From positions 5,534,501 to 5,598,500 of the forward strand of contig NZ_CP089538.1 in assembly GCF_021233055.1 (NCBI RefSeq): a stretch of DNA of 64,000 nt, given 5' to 3'. The notes beneath the pieces were generated by a model that searched no databases, was not told the origin of the DNA, and saw only the letters and a program-made list of their open reading frames with translations. This stretch comes from Spirosoma oryzicola (GTDB taxonomy: Bacteria; Bacteroidota; Bacteroidia; Cytophagales; Spirosomataceae). The translations under genes were made by a program, and so were the position numbers. Shown here piece after piece: positions 52,587 to 61,414 of this stretch. How positions within the stretch are numbered: the first letter of the stretch is position 1; every line of letters begins with the position of its first letter.

Positions 52587-53771
52587 TTAATAAAGGTTAA
52601 TGGTCAATGCGACTCGAAACACTCGTTGGTCTTCGTCCACTTGCAGGGAATGACGGTCGGGGTAAGCCAGTGCGAGTCGTTGCCGGACATTAGCGAGTCC
52701 AATTCCTGTTCCTCTTTCCAGGCCAGTTCGGGGAAGCACACTATTTTCGGTGGTAAGCTGGAGAATTCCGTCTTTTACTTGTAAGTGAATGTGCACAAAA
52801 CACGGATGTTGAATGCTAATCCCATATTTGAAAGCATTTTCAATCAAGGGATTCAGCAGCAACGGGACAATCTGTGCGGGCTTCTCGTCCCAGTCAATGC
52901 GGGTAGCGATATCAATGTTGGCCTGATTTGGGAGACGGATGCGCTGAAGCTCCACAAAGTCGTCGATGAAGCGCAGTTCGCGTTGAATGTTTGTCGTTTG
53001 TAAGCGCGACTCTTCCATCACATAGCGCACAATTCCCGATAGTTGCTGAATGCTTTCTGCCGTGCGGGGGCTGTCTTCCAGAATAGCCGTCCCGTAGATG
53101 TTATTCAGCGAGTTGAACAGAAAATGTGGATTGACCTGTGCTTTTAATGCATCGAGTTCAGCCTGGGTACGCTGCTGAATGAGTACCAGTTGACGACGGC
53201 GTGCGTTGGTCCAGGCCGCAATCAGGCTGTACACAATGGTCAGTAGCATGAATCCGTTCACAAAAGTCCAGTGAAAACTTTGACGAGTACCCGCTTTACC
53301 GATTACGGCTGGCAACGAAGCCCCGAGTATTAGCCAGACACTGACCATAAAAAACACGTAGATGACTCTGCCCAGGTTATCCGATTCGAATAGTTTGCGA
53401 AAGATATACTCGTACTGAATTCTTATCACGGCAAATAGCAGTACAACGAAAGCCACCCACACACCACTGTTATCCGCGAAAGATCGTACAATTCTACCAG
53501 CGAAAGCACCCGTCCGATACGACGAACTGGCCCAACGTCCCCCTTCCTTTGCCAGTTCCAGGTCGCGCTTCTCCGCTTTGGTAACGTACTCGGTTAATTG
53601 ATCCTCCAGGCTGGTTTGATTGAACTGATAAGTCAGATAGCTTATACTGATGATTAAGACAACCCATATCCACCATCGGGCAATCAGCGGCTGCCCTGTC
53701 TGTTGAAACCAGTTAGCAAAGGCGGACCAATAACCTGATTTTAGTGGGCTTGTTTTCAAGGTGCTTTCCAT
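52587..53771 (-). CDS. LytS-type sensor histidine kinase (second paralogue)
   Basis: 394 residues. Membrane segments occur near 33-48, 103-118, 137-155 and 170-186, with a charged extracytoplasmic loop between the first two (about 50-100), unlike the first paralogue. The kinase domain holds His216 in QVNPHFLFNSLNN, NPLIENAFKYGIS and GTGIGLANVRQRL. No separate regulator gene follows it, so it likely shares the LytTR protein with its paralogue. The upstream CPBP gene ends 14 bases before it. Confidence 0.9.
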   Translation of the reverse strand: MESTLKTSPLKSGYWSAFANWFQQTGQPLIARWWIWVVLIISISYLTYQFNQTSLEDQLTEYVTKAEKRDLELAKEGGRWASSSYRTGAFAGRIVRSFADNSGVWVAFVVLLFAVIRIQYEYIFRKLFESDNLGRVIYVFFMVSVWLILGASLPAVIGKAGTRQSFHWTFVNGFMLLTIVYSLIAAWTNARRRQLVLIQQRTQAELDALKAQVNPHFLFNSLNNIYGTAILEDSPRTAESIQQLSGIVRYVMEESRLQTTNIQRELRFIDDFVELQRIRLPNQANIDIATRIDWDEKPAQIVPLLLNPLIENAFKYGISIQHPCFVHIHLQVKDGILQLTTENSVLPRTGLERGTGIGLANVRQRLALAYPDRHSLQVDEDQRVFRVALTINLY

Positions 53772-53785
53772 CTATCCTTTCAAAG

Positions 53786-54535
53786 TTACAGGGTTCGAAG
53801 CACTTCCAACGTCAGTGGAGTAACTATCATCAGGGAATGAACCGCCACTGCGTACCAAAACCCGTACTTCATCCGAATATAGCCGTAGTAGGAGCCGCTT
53901 AGTAAGCCAATCAGCAGCATGAGCGGTAAGATGAGCAGTTGCCAGCCGGTCAGTGCATTGAATCCGTCATGAATTTTGCTACAAGCGTATAGTCCCGTAA
54001 TGGCGTAGTAGATCCAGCGGAAATTAGCTTGCCAGAAGGCGTGGATGCGATTAAACACAGCAGGTCGTTTCAGCCAGTTGCCTAATGCATAAGCCGCTAC
54101 CCCCCAAGTTAGCACAAACCATAAGGTGGACGTCTGATGATTACTGCCCGGTATATGCTGGTAACAGTACCCCACTAACCCTGCTACCAAAAAAGAGCCC
54201 GTGTTTCTAAGACGATTTGGTGTGAGTCGTAAAATAGCGCGGAAGACAACTTCTTCAAGAATAACGGCAACCGGAACGGCGGCTACTAAAATACCTATGG
54301 ACGATGTGTAGCGCTGTAGCAGGGGCGTAAAAATATTCTCTCCTGTTACCTGCTCCATTAACAGGACCATGCCTGTCGAGAGTAGCATAAAAATTAGAAG
54401 CAGCGGATACTCACTCAGAAATGTGCGCACTTGGACCAGCAACGGCTTCTTAGACGAGTCTGTCAACGGCTGCTGATAGTCCGGCCAACGAAGGTAGTTT
54501 TGAAAATCAGAGAAAGTAGGCGTAAAGGCTTGCAT
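53786..54535 (-). CDS. CPBP-family intramembrane protease (second paralogue)
   Basis: 249 residues with about seven membrane segments. The EE at 94-95 with R99 (LEEVVFRA) is intact; later histidines occur in SKIHDGFN and AVAVHSLM. The N-terminal 35 residues are cytoplasmic and polar. It is divergent from the other CPBP protein outside the EExxxR motif, so the locus could have arisen by duplication of a protease-kinase module followed by divergence. It follows the lipoprotein gene by 44 bases. Confidence 0.82.
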   Translation of the reverse strand: MQAFTPTFSDFQNYLRWPDYQQPLTDSSKKPLLVQVRTFLSEYPLLLIFMLLSTGMVLLMEQVTGENIFTPLLQRYTSSIGILVAAVPVAVILEEVVFRAILRLTPNRLRNTGSFLVAGLVGYCYQHIPGSNHQTSTLWFVLTWGVAAYALGNWLKRPAVFNRIHAFWQANFRWIYYAITGLYACSKIHDGFNALTGWQLLILPLMLLIGLLSGSYYGYIRMKYGFWYAVAVHSLMIVTPLTLEVLRTL

Positions 54536-54579
54536 TGTGGTAGAAGGGTATAGATCTGACAGGTAGGAGGATACTGTGA

Positions 54580-54924
54580 TTAATAAGCTGATGTATCCGC
54601 ATGAACAACCGGCATAACGGTCTGGTGTGGCTCATCACGAAGAACTACGTGCGGTTTAGGGAGACTGACTGGCGCTTCTACGGTAGTGGGCTGAGGAGTA
54701 GCTTGCTCTACGTTTTCGGTAAGCGTCACTTTGCCATGCCGCTCATACGTGAGTTGCTCGTTGTTTTCAAGTGTAATACGATCTAAACTATACGTGGTAT
54801 CCGGGCGAACGATCATCGATTGCGGCTGTGTGGTGGTCCGCATGGGTTCGATAGACTGATCGGTACAAGCCGTAAAAGCAACAGCAGAAATTAAAAGAGC
54901 AAGGGCTTTGTTGATCGTTTTCAT
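54580..54924 (-). CDS. Small lipoprotein at the head of the signalling locus
   Basis: 114 residues. The signal MKTINKALALLISAVAFTAC gives Cys20 as the lipidated residue. The rest is proline- and threonine-rich with no recognised domain (LDRITLENNEQLTYERHGKV in the centre). Being first in the gene run, it could be a sensed envelope component or a CPBP substrate; this is speculation. Direct repeats resembling LytTR sites lie 120-150 bases upstream of its ATG. Confidence 0.7.
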   Translation of the reverse strand: MKTINKALALLISAVAFTACTDQSIEPMRTTTQPQSMIVRPDTTYSLDRITLENNEQLTYERHGKVTLTENVEQATPQPTTVEAPVSLPKPHVVLRDEPHQTVMPVVHADTSAY

Positions 54925-55044
54925 GGCAGTGTGTTTCTAAGGATGTTTTGATTTCGTTTGATGGCCGACCAGGTGTCAGCCGTTTCGATGAGTCAAAACA
55001 AACACATTGCTTCTGGCCCCTAAAATTGGTGTGACCAACTAGCC

Positions 55045-55074
55045 AGACTTTGGGAGGAAATAGGCAAAGTTTGG
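55045..55074. promoter_or_regulatory. Candidate LytTR binding site in the 54925-55356 divergent gap
   Basis: AGACTTTGG (55045-55053) and AAAGTTTGG (55066-55074) are 21 bases apart with a 12-base gap. This is the spacing of known LytTR tandem sites, and the second copy fits the published 9-base pattern fully. A weak -7-like TGTGTTTG (55006-54999, minus) lies about 40 bases downstream. The rest of the 432-base gap holds the acpP promoter and nothing else I recognise. Confidence 0.5.
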
Positions 55075-55293
55075 GATTTGCGCCTTGGTCCTTACAAAAC
55101 AAAGCGAAGAATGAAATGAGTACTCCGCCCCTCGACAGCGCCCTTATCACGGCAAAAACTCGGAAGCTTTCTATTTTCAGGGGTAGTCTATTGACAAACT
55201 AGAAACACAATAAAACATACTTTATCCGCTGAATTTCAGATTATTACCCACAATAAACAGCCCAATGAAACGTTTTACTGCTCGAAAAAATTG

Positions 55294-55325
55294 TTTGATA
55301 ATCCAAAGGTAAATCCTTTTCTTTG
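55294..55325 (+). promoter_or_regulatory. acpP: Candidate promoter of acpP
   Basis: TTTG (55294-55297), a 20-base spacer and TTTCTTTG (55318-55325), which differs from TAnnTTTG at one base. The ATG is at 55357. Confidence 0.45.
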
Positions 55326-55356
55326 CGCAGTTTTTCAACCCCAACGGACTACTAAA

Positions 55357-55596
55357 ATGTCAGAAATTGCACAAAAGGTCAAAAATATCATTGTCGAGAA
55401 ATTGGGCGTAGAAGAGTCGGAGGTTACGCCAGAGGCTAGCTTCACGAACGATCTAGGCGCAGACTCACTTGACACGGTTGAATTGATCATGGAATTTGAG
55501 AAAGAATTCAACATTTCTATCCCAGACGATCAGGCTGAAAACATCGGCACGGTTGGTCAGGCTATCACTTACCTGGAAGAAAACGCAGGTAAATAA
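55357..55596 (+). CDS. acpP: Acyl carrier protein
   Basis: 79 residues from ATG 55357 ([17 protein letters not shown]). The phosphopantetheine site is Ser37 in [15 protein letters not shown]. The protein is acidic and of standard length. An upstream in-frame ATG at 55291 lies before the candidate promoter and is rejected. It carries growing acyl chains in fatty acid synthesis and is followed by fabF 59 bases downstream. Confidence 0.97.
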   Translation: MSEIAQKVKNIIVEKLGVEESEVTPEASFTNDLGADSLDTVELIMEFEKEFNISIPDDQAENIGTVGQAITYLEENAGK

Positions 55597-55655
55597 TTCC
55601 TGAGGTTTAGCAACTAATGCTTTCCTCTTTTTAATTACCCCCGCAGTAGAACTGT

Positions 55656-56906
55656 ATGACGTTAAAACGAGTAGTCGTAACGGGTTTAGGCGCACTTACG
55701 CCGATTGGTAACGATGTACCCTCCTATTGGAACAACTTATCAGCCGGCGTAAGCGGTGCCGGCCCGATCACGAAATTTGATGCTTCTAAGTTTCGTACGC
55801 GATTCGCGTGTGAGCTGAAAGGGCTCGATGTCACACAGTTTATTCCTCGGCAGGAGGCCCGCAAAATGGATGCGTTCACCCATTATGCGCTTATCGCCAC
55901 TGACGAGGCCATTCGGGATGCCGAAATAGACCTGGAGAAAATCGACCGGAACAAAGTCGGTGTTATCTGGGGCTCCGGCATTGGCGGTCTTAAGTCGTTC
56001 GAAGACGAGATGCTCGACTACGCCAAAGGCGACGGCACCCCCCGAATCAATCCTTTCTTTATCGTTCGCATGATCGCCGACAGCGCGTCGGGTCAGATCT
56101 CCATGCGGTACGGATTCCGTGGTACCAACTACGTCACTGTTTCGGCCTGCGCATCTACCAACAATGGCATCATCGATGCCTTCAACTACATTCGTCTGGG
56201 TCGGTTGAATATGTGCGTTGTGGGCGGTTCCGAAGCAGCTGTCACCCGCGCCGGTATCGGAGGATTCAACGCCAACCGTGCGCTTTCAGAGCGTAACGAC
56301 TCGCCCGAAACGGCATCAAGACCTTACGACAAAGACCGGGACGGTTTTGTGTTAGGAGAAGGAGCTGGATCGCTTATTCTGGAAGAGTACGATCACGCTG
56401 TAGCGCGCGGAGCCAAGATCTACGCTGAACTCATTGGTGGTGGTATGTCGTCAGACGCTTATCACATCACAGCGCCACACCCCGAAGGTCTCGGCGCTTA
56501 TCTGGCGATGAAAGATGCGCTTGACGATGCGGGGATCGCTCCGACAGATATCGATTACATCAATACGCACGGCACATCAACGCCAGTCGGTGATCCACAG
56601 GAACTTAAAGCCATCTATCAATTGTTCGGTGATCATTCGTTCAAGCTGAATATCAGCTCGACGAAGTCTATGACCGGCCACTTGCTGGGTGCAGCGGGTG
56701 CTGTGGAAGCAATTGCCAGTATCAAGGCTCTGGAGCATCAACTTGTACCGCCTACGATTAACCTGTTTAACGTAGACGAAGAGATCGACTCTCGGTTCAA
56801 TTTGACGCCACTGAAGCCGCAAGCTCGTTCACTGACAACGGTTATGAGCAATGCGTTCGGTTTTGGAGGTCATAATGCCATTGTCATTTTCCGTAAACTA
56901 AGCTGA
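55656..56906 (+). CDS. fabF: Beta-ketoacyl-ACP synthase II
   Basis: 416 residues. The thiolase-fold catalytic triad is intact: Cys165 in TVSACAST, His305 in INTHGTSTPVGD and His342 in MTGHLLGAAG. It elongates acyl-ACP in type II fatty acid synthesis. It lies between acpP and rnc, the usual Bacteroidota order, with only three bases before the rnc start. Confidence 0.97.
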   Translation: MTLKRVVVTGLGALTPIGNDVPSYWNNLSAGVSGAGPITKFDASKFRTRFACELKGLDVTQFIPRQEARKMDAFTHYALIATDEAIRDAEIDLEKIDRNKVGVIWGSGIGGLKSFEDEMLDYAKGDGTPRINPFFIVRMIADSASGQISMRYGFRGTNYVTVSACASTNNGIIDAFNYIRLGRLNMCVVGGSEAAVTRAGIGGFNANRALSERNDSPETASRPYDKDRDGFVLGEGAGSLILEEYDHAVARGAKIYAELIGGGMSSDAYHITAPHPEGLGAYLAMKDALDDAGIAPTDIDYINTHGTSTPVGDPQELKAIYQLFGDHSFKLNISSTKSMTGHLLGAAGAVEAIASIKALEHQLVPPTINLFNVDEEIDSRFNLTPLKPQARSLTTVMSNAFGFGGHNAIVIFRKLS

Positions 56907-56909
56907 GTC

Positions 56910-57671
56910 GTGCAACTCGCGCTGCCCCGTAGTTTGTTCAATCCGTTCGACTGGTTCCGGTCGCAAAACACCGATCCGCGCAAAAACCTGCGCCGGTCAA
57001 TTGCTCACATCATTGGTGAACGGCCGTCCAACATCGGCCTTTACCAATTGGCGTTGCGTCATACCTCAGCCTCGAAAGCCACGGCTATTGAAGGATTTCG
57101 GGAGTCAAACGAGCGGCTGGAGTATCTGGGCGATGCCGTATTGGGCATGGTCATTGCCGAATTTTTATTCAAAAAATACCCGTACAAGGACGAAGGCTTC
57201 TTGACTGAGATTCGCTCCCGAATTGTTAACCGCGAAACCCTGAACGGAATTGCCCGCAAAATTGGCCTCGATCACCTGATTGAGTACGATGGTAGCCGTA
57301 CCCGTAGTTTGCCTGCCCGTACGTCGATGTATGGTGATGCTCTTGAGGCTCTGGTTGGTGCGGTTTACTTAGACAAAGGCTTTCGCTTCTCCCGCCGGTT
57401 TATTCTCAAAGAACTACTCTCGCATTACGATATTGACTCGGTAGTTCAAAACAACGTGAACTTCAAAAGCCGGCTCATCGAGTGGGCGCAACGTACAGGC
57501 AAAGAAGTGCGTTTTGAAATTTTGTCAGAGAAGGGCAATAGCCATTTCCGCGAGTTTATCGCGCAGGTCATCATTGACGATGAGCAATTTGCTACGGGTG
57601 GTGGTTACAGTAAAAAGAAAGCTGAACAAGCTGCCGCAGAAAAAGCACTTGAGCTTCTGGACGCTAAATAA
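56910..57671 (+). CDS. rnc: Ribonuclease III
   Basis: 253 residues starting at GTG 56910, three bases after fabF. The RNase III signature ERLEYLGDAVLGMVIAEFLF includes the catalytic acidic residues. The C-terminal double-stranded RNA-binding domain starts near NFKSRLIEWAQ and ends in GGYSKKKAEQAAAEKALELL. It processes ribosomal and structured RNA. An N-terminal stretch of about 25 residues precedes the domain. Confidence 0.95.
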   Translation: MQLALPRSLFNPFDWFRSQNTDPRKNLRRSIAHIIGERPSNIGLYQLALRHTSASKATAIEGFRESNERLEYLGDAVLGMVIAEFLFKKYPYKDEGFLTEIRSRIVNRETLNGIARKIGLDHLIEYDGSRTRSLPARTSMYGDALEALVGAVYLDKGFRFSRRFILKELLSHYDIDSVVQNNVNFKSRLIEWAQRTGKEVRFEILSEKGNSHFREFIAQVIIDDEQFATGGGYSKKKAEQAAAEKALELLDAK

Positions 57672-57855
57672 GCAGCCCCTCTTCGAAAATCCACAAAATT
57701 TGTAGAGTAATAACCGCACTCGTCTTTGTGCGTTAATCTCTTTGTGCAATCATTTTTGCCACTCCTGGCGAATAATCAAGCCATTTTGTCCATTCGTCGT
57801 GCTTATCTATGTCAAATTTATGACATATTGACCTACCTGCTTTCCGAATTCAAGC

Positions 57856-57870
57856 TGGCACAGAGTTTGA
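57856..57870 (+). promoter_or_regulatory. Sigma-54-like -24/-12 promoter upstream of hsp20
   Basis: TGGCAC (57856-57861), five bases and TTGA (57867-57870) approximate the sigma-54 pattern TGGCAC-N5-TTGC, with one mismatch in the -12 element. Transcription would start about 45 bases before ATG 57927. Confidence 0.35.
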
Positions 57871-57926
57871 AAAATAAGTAGCATAACTAGTTAACTTATT
57901 TTCTAACTCCTAATCAATCATCAGTC

Positions 57927-58382
57927 ATGAATCCGTTAATGCGCACGAACAACAATCTTCCATCGTTGATCGAGAATTTTTTCGGCCGCGACATGAATGA
58001 TCTTTTCAATTCGAATTCATCCTGGGTAAATAATGTTCCAGCGGTGAACGTGGTTGAGCACAAGGATGGTTTTCGGATTGAAGTAGCCGCTCCTGGTTTG
58101 AAGAAAGAGGATTTTAAACTCAATCTGAACCACAACAATCTTACAATCTCTTCCTATCAGGCAACGCAACAGGAACAACCTAGCGACGAAGGGCGGGACA
58201 AAGAAAAATATACCCGTCGCGAGTTTAGCTATTCGTCTTTCCAAAGAATATTCACCTTGCCTACTTCGGTAGATGCTGATAACATACAAGCTTCGTACAC
58301 CGATGGGGTTCTTAAAATTGAGATTCCGAAACGTGAAGAAGCTAAAGTAAAACCGCCACGCCAGATTGAGATCGGCGGCTAA
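57927..58382 (+). CDS. Small heat shock protein (Hsp20/alpha-crystallin)
   Basis: 151 residues. The alpha-crystallin domain (about 45-140) includes VNVVEHKDGFRIEVAAPGL, FSYSSFQRIFTLP and the conserved GVLKIEIPKRE. The N-terminal region (MNPLMRTNNNLPSLIENFF) is that of bacterial class A sHsps. It holds unfolded proteins until refolding by DnaK/GroEL. It is a single gene between an upstream 255-base gap and a strong terminator, and lies next to the protease gene degP, another stress function. Confidence 0.94.
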   Translation: MNPLMRTNNNLPSLIENFFGRDMNDLFNSNSSWVNNVPAVNVVEHKDGFRIEVAAPGLKKEDFKLNLNHNNLTISSYQATQQEQPSDEGRDKEKYTRREFSYSSFQRIFTLPTSVDADNIQASYTDGVLKIEIPKREEAKVKPPRQIEIGG

Positions 58383-58402
58383 TATGGTGACTGAAACAAT
58401 AC

Positions 58403-58443
58403 GCATAAAAGTCCGTGAGGAGCGCTCCTGCGGGCTTTTATGC
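58403..58443 (+). terminator. Terminator of hsp20
   Basis: gcataaaag (58403-58411) pairs with cttttatgc (58435-58443), with an inner aggagc/gctcct stem. A and T runs in the arms support termination. Confidence 0.75.
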
Positions 58444-58470
58444 ATACTGAGGCCCTCCTAACAAAGCCTT

Positions 58471-58485
58471 GTTAAAATTTGTTAA
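58471..58485. promoter_or_regulatory. CpxR-like direct repeat upstream of degP
   Basis: GTTAA-aattt-GTTAA (58471-58485), inside a TTGTTAA repeat with 10-base spacing, about 115 bases before ATG 58600. It recalls the CpxR pattern GTAAA-N5-GTAAA; binding by an OmpR-type regulator is inference. Confidence 0.4.
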
Positions 58486-58599
58486 GGGTAAGATTCCCTG
58501 GATTTTTCAGCACCAAGTTTCCGTTATATAGACAAGTAGAAGTAAATTAGTATACGTCTTACACAACAAGAACAGCAATTTAGATTTTCCCAATTAACC

Positions 58600-60132
58600 A
58601 TGAAAAGCAACTGGAAACTATTGGCGTTAATGGCACTTCTATCAAGTGTAGTGACGCTGGCTGCCTACAACCTTCTAGGGTTTAATCAGCGGGATGTTAT
58701 CTTTAACGAGTCGTCATCCACTCCAACGATTACGGGACGCTTGGCCGCCTTAACGGGCAATGGTCCAACGGCAACTCCCGGCGATTTCTCCACCGCAGCC
58801 GAAGCCGTAACTCCCACCGTTGTTCACATCCGCACGACGATGACCCGTACGGTTCGCCAGCAACAAGTCCCTGACATCTTTCGAGATTTCTTCGGTGATG
58901 ATTTTGGTGGTCAAAGCCGCCCTCGTCGTCAACAAGGACAGGCGTCAGGTTCTGGCGTGATCATTAGCAAAGATGGCTACATTGTAACGAACAACCACGT
59001 TGTACAAGACGCCGATGAGGTTGAAGTTATTCTGACCGACAAACGAAGCTTTAAAGCTAAAGTAATTGGTACTGACCCACTAACGGATCTAGCAGTTGTT
59101 AAAATCGAAGCCAACAACCTGCCCGCAGTTACTCTTGGTGACTCTGACGCGCTGAAACTGGGCGAATGGGTACTAGCCGTTGGCTACCCGCTTGATCTTG
59201 AATCGACCGTTACCGCTGGTATCGTGAGTGCTAAAGGCCGTCGGATCGGTATCCTTGACCAAAATGCTCGTCAACAGCAGCAGCAGAACGATTCGAAAGC
59301 AGATACGCCTGTTGAATCGTTTATTCAGACGGATGCCGCTATCAACCCTGGTAATTCAGGTGGTGCACTCGTAAACCTCCGTGGTGAACTGGTTGGTATC
59401 AACTCGGCCATTGCGTCGGCAACGGGTTACTACAGCGGTTATGGCTTTGCCGTTCCGGTATCGCTCGTGAAAAAAGTATCAGCTGACCTCTTGAAATACG
59501 GCAACGTACAACGCGGTTATCTGGGTATCATGCCTATCGAGTTGAATAGCACGATTGCCAAAGAGAAAAACGCTAAAGTAGGCCGTGGTATTTACGTTGA
59601 GAGTGTTGTTGACAACGGTGCCGCTAAAACAGCAGGTTTAGAGAAGGGCGATGTAATCGTTAAGATGGAAGGTCAGCCCCTTGATTCGGACGCACAGATG
59701 CGTGAGATCATCGGTCGTCGTCGTCCAGGAGACATTCTGAATGTTACAGTTAACCGCAACGGTACTGAGCGCGACTTCAAAGTTGAACTTCGTAACCGCA
59801 ACGGTGGCCGCGACGTCATCAAGAAAACCGACGTTACTGCTACAAACACTGCCCTCAGTTCACTCGGCGCTAACTTTGAAGAGTTAAGTGCTCAAGATGC
59901 CAAACAACTGGGTATCTCTGGTGGTGTGCGTGTGAAGAAAATTATGGATGGTAAGCTTGCTGAAACCGATATCGAAGAAGGTTTCATCATTGTAAAAGCA
60001 AACGGTAAAAACGTCAAAACGACGAAAGACCTGCAAGCCATCCTATCTTCGGTTAAAGAAGGTGAGGGCTTGATGCTGATCGGTATGTATCCGAACAGTT
60101 CGCGGATGTACTACTACGCAGTACCTGTATAA
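58600..60132 (+). CDS. degP: DegP/HtrA-type periplasmic serine protease
   Basis: 510 residues. An N-terminal membrane or signal segment (LLALMALLSSVVTLAAYNLL) is followed by the trypsin-like domain with His133 (TNNHVV), Asp163 (LTDLAVVKIE) and Ser253 (NPGNSGGAL), then two PDZ domains (about 285-375 and 405-500). It degrades or refolds damaged envelope proteins. No lipid or anti-sigma gene is adjacent. A repeat resembling an envelope-stress operator lies upstream, and a very long terminator follows. Confidence 0.95.
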   Translation: MKSNWKLLALMALLSSVVTLAAYNLLGFNQRDVIFNESSSTPTITGRLAALTGNGPTATPGDFSTAAEAVTPTVVHIRTTMTRTVRQQQVPDIFRDFFGDDFGGQSRPRRQQGQASGSGVIISKDGYIVTNNHVVQDADEVEVILTDKRSFKAKVIGTDPLTDLAVVKIEANNLPAVTLGDSDALKLGEWVLAVGYPLDLESTVTAGIVSAKGRRIGILDQNARQQQQQNDSKADTPVESFIQTDAAINPGNSGGALVNLRGELVGINSAIASATGYYSGYGFAVPVSLVKKVSADLLKYGNVQRGYLGIMPIELNSTIAKEKNAKVGRGIYVESVVDNGAAKTAGLEKGDVIVKMEGQPLDSDAQMREIIGRRRPGDILNVTVNRNGTERDFKVELRNRNGGRDVIKKTDVTATNTALSSLGANFEELSAQDAKQLGISGGVRVKKIMDGKLAETDIEEGFIIVKANGKNVKTTKDLQAILSSVKEGEGLMLIGMYPNSSRMYYYAVPV

Positions 60133-60147
60133 TTGCCCTAGTGATTG

Positions 60148-60191
60148 AATACTAAAAAAGCCCATCTGGAAAGATGGGCTTTTTTAGTATT
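60148..60191. terminator. Bidirectional terminator between degP and gmd
   Basis: 20-base arms (60148-60167, 60172-60191), starting aatactaaaa, with a 4-base loop. Both ends carry A/T runs, suiting the convergent genes. Confidence 0.9.
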
Positions 60192-60222
60192 GACGTACTG
60201 CTAAAATGGAATTGTTTACTTC

Positions 60223-61335
60223 CTATTCGTAGTAATTCAGTACTTGGTGACCGCTCTTCGCTAGTAACTGATCGCGACGGAACAAATCAATATCAGCCGT
60301 CATCATATCTTTAACCAGCGCTGGAAGGTCGTATTTGGGTTTCCAGCCTAGCTTGGTCATCGCTTTTGTTGGATCGCCGAGCAGCAGATCAACCTCCGTT
60401 GGACGGAAATAGCGTGGATCAACACAGACAACTTCTTTACCAACTTCAAGTGGGAAATCTGGGTTTGACGCGCTCACAACGACAGCTTTCTCAGAAGCAC
60501 CTTCGCCTTTGAATTCAAGTTCAACGCCAATTTCAGCGAAAGACATCCGTACGAAGTCCCGAATACGGGTTGTTACGCCTGTAGCAATAACAAAATCCTC
60601 TGGTTTTTCCTGCTGAAGAATCATGTGCATAGCTTCAACGTAATCCTTGGCATGGCCCCAGTCACGTTGCGCGTCAAGGTTACCGAGGTAAACTTTGTCC
60701 TGTAATCCAAGACCGATACGCGCTACAGCACGGGTGATTTTGCGTGTAACGAACGTTTCGCCACGAAGCGGTGATTCATGGTTGAACAGAATACCATTGC
60801 AGGCATACATGTTGTAAGCCTCGCGATAGTTGACGGTAATCCAGTAACCATATTGCTTTGCTACGGCATAAGGCGAACGCGGATAGAACGGTGTCGTTTC
60901 CGATTGAGCATGACCTTGTACCCCACCATATAACTCGGATGTTGATGCCTGATAGATACGGGTCTTTTCCGTAAGACCAAGTAACCGGACAGCTTCCAGG
61001 ATACGGAGCGTTCCAATACCGTCTACCTGTGCCGTATACTCAGGCTCTTCGAAACTTACCTGTACGTGCGACATAGCGCCCAGGTTATAAATTTCGTCGG
61101 GTTGTACTTCCTGAATAATACGGATGATGTTGGTGGAATCAGACAAATCGCCGTAGTGTAGTTTGAAGCGCACATTTCTTTCATGTGGATCTTCGTACAT
61201 ATGGTCAATCCGCTGCGTGTTGAACAGCGAACTCCGACGTTTGATACCATGTACTTCATACCCTTTTTCTAGGAGAAGTTCAGTTAGGTAAGCCCCATCT
61301 TGTCCGGTTATACCGGTGATCAATGCCTTTTTCAT
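60223..61335 (-). CDS. gmd: GDP-mannose 4,6-dehydratase
   Basis: 370 residues. An extended SDR enzyme with [20 protein letters not shown] at the start, catalytic STSELYGG and Tyr156-x-x-x-Lys160 ([12 protein letters not shown]), and the RNGRP-like [19 protein letters not shown] block. It makes GDP-4-keto-6-deoxymannose for fucose- or perosamine-type surface sugars. No fcl gene is adjacent, so the end product is unknown. Confidence 0.96.
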   Translation of the reverse strand: MKKALITGITGQDGAYLTELLLEKGYEVHGIKRRSSLFNTQRIDHMYEDPHERNVRFKLHYGDLSDSTNIIRIIQEVQPDEIYNLGAMSHVQVSFEEPEYTAQVDGIGTLRILEAVRLLGLTEKTRIYQASTSELYGGVQGHAQSETTPFYPRSPYAVAKQYGYWITVNYREAYNMYACNGILFNHESPLRGETFVTRKITRAVARIGLGLQDKVYLGNLDAQRDWGHAKDYVEAMHMILQQEKPEDFVIATGVTTRIRDFVRMSFAEIGVELEFKGEGASEKAVVVSASNPDFPLEVGKEVVCVDPRYFRPTEVDLLLGDPTKAMTKLGWKPKYDLPALVKDMMTADIDLFRRDQLLAKSGHQVLNYYE

Positions 61336-61414
61336 AATTTGTTACACGGAAATAACACCGCTAAAATTGTACAAAACATACCAAAACTAAGTAATAGCAA
61401 GCTAATTATATAAA

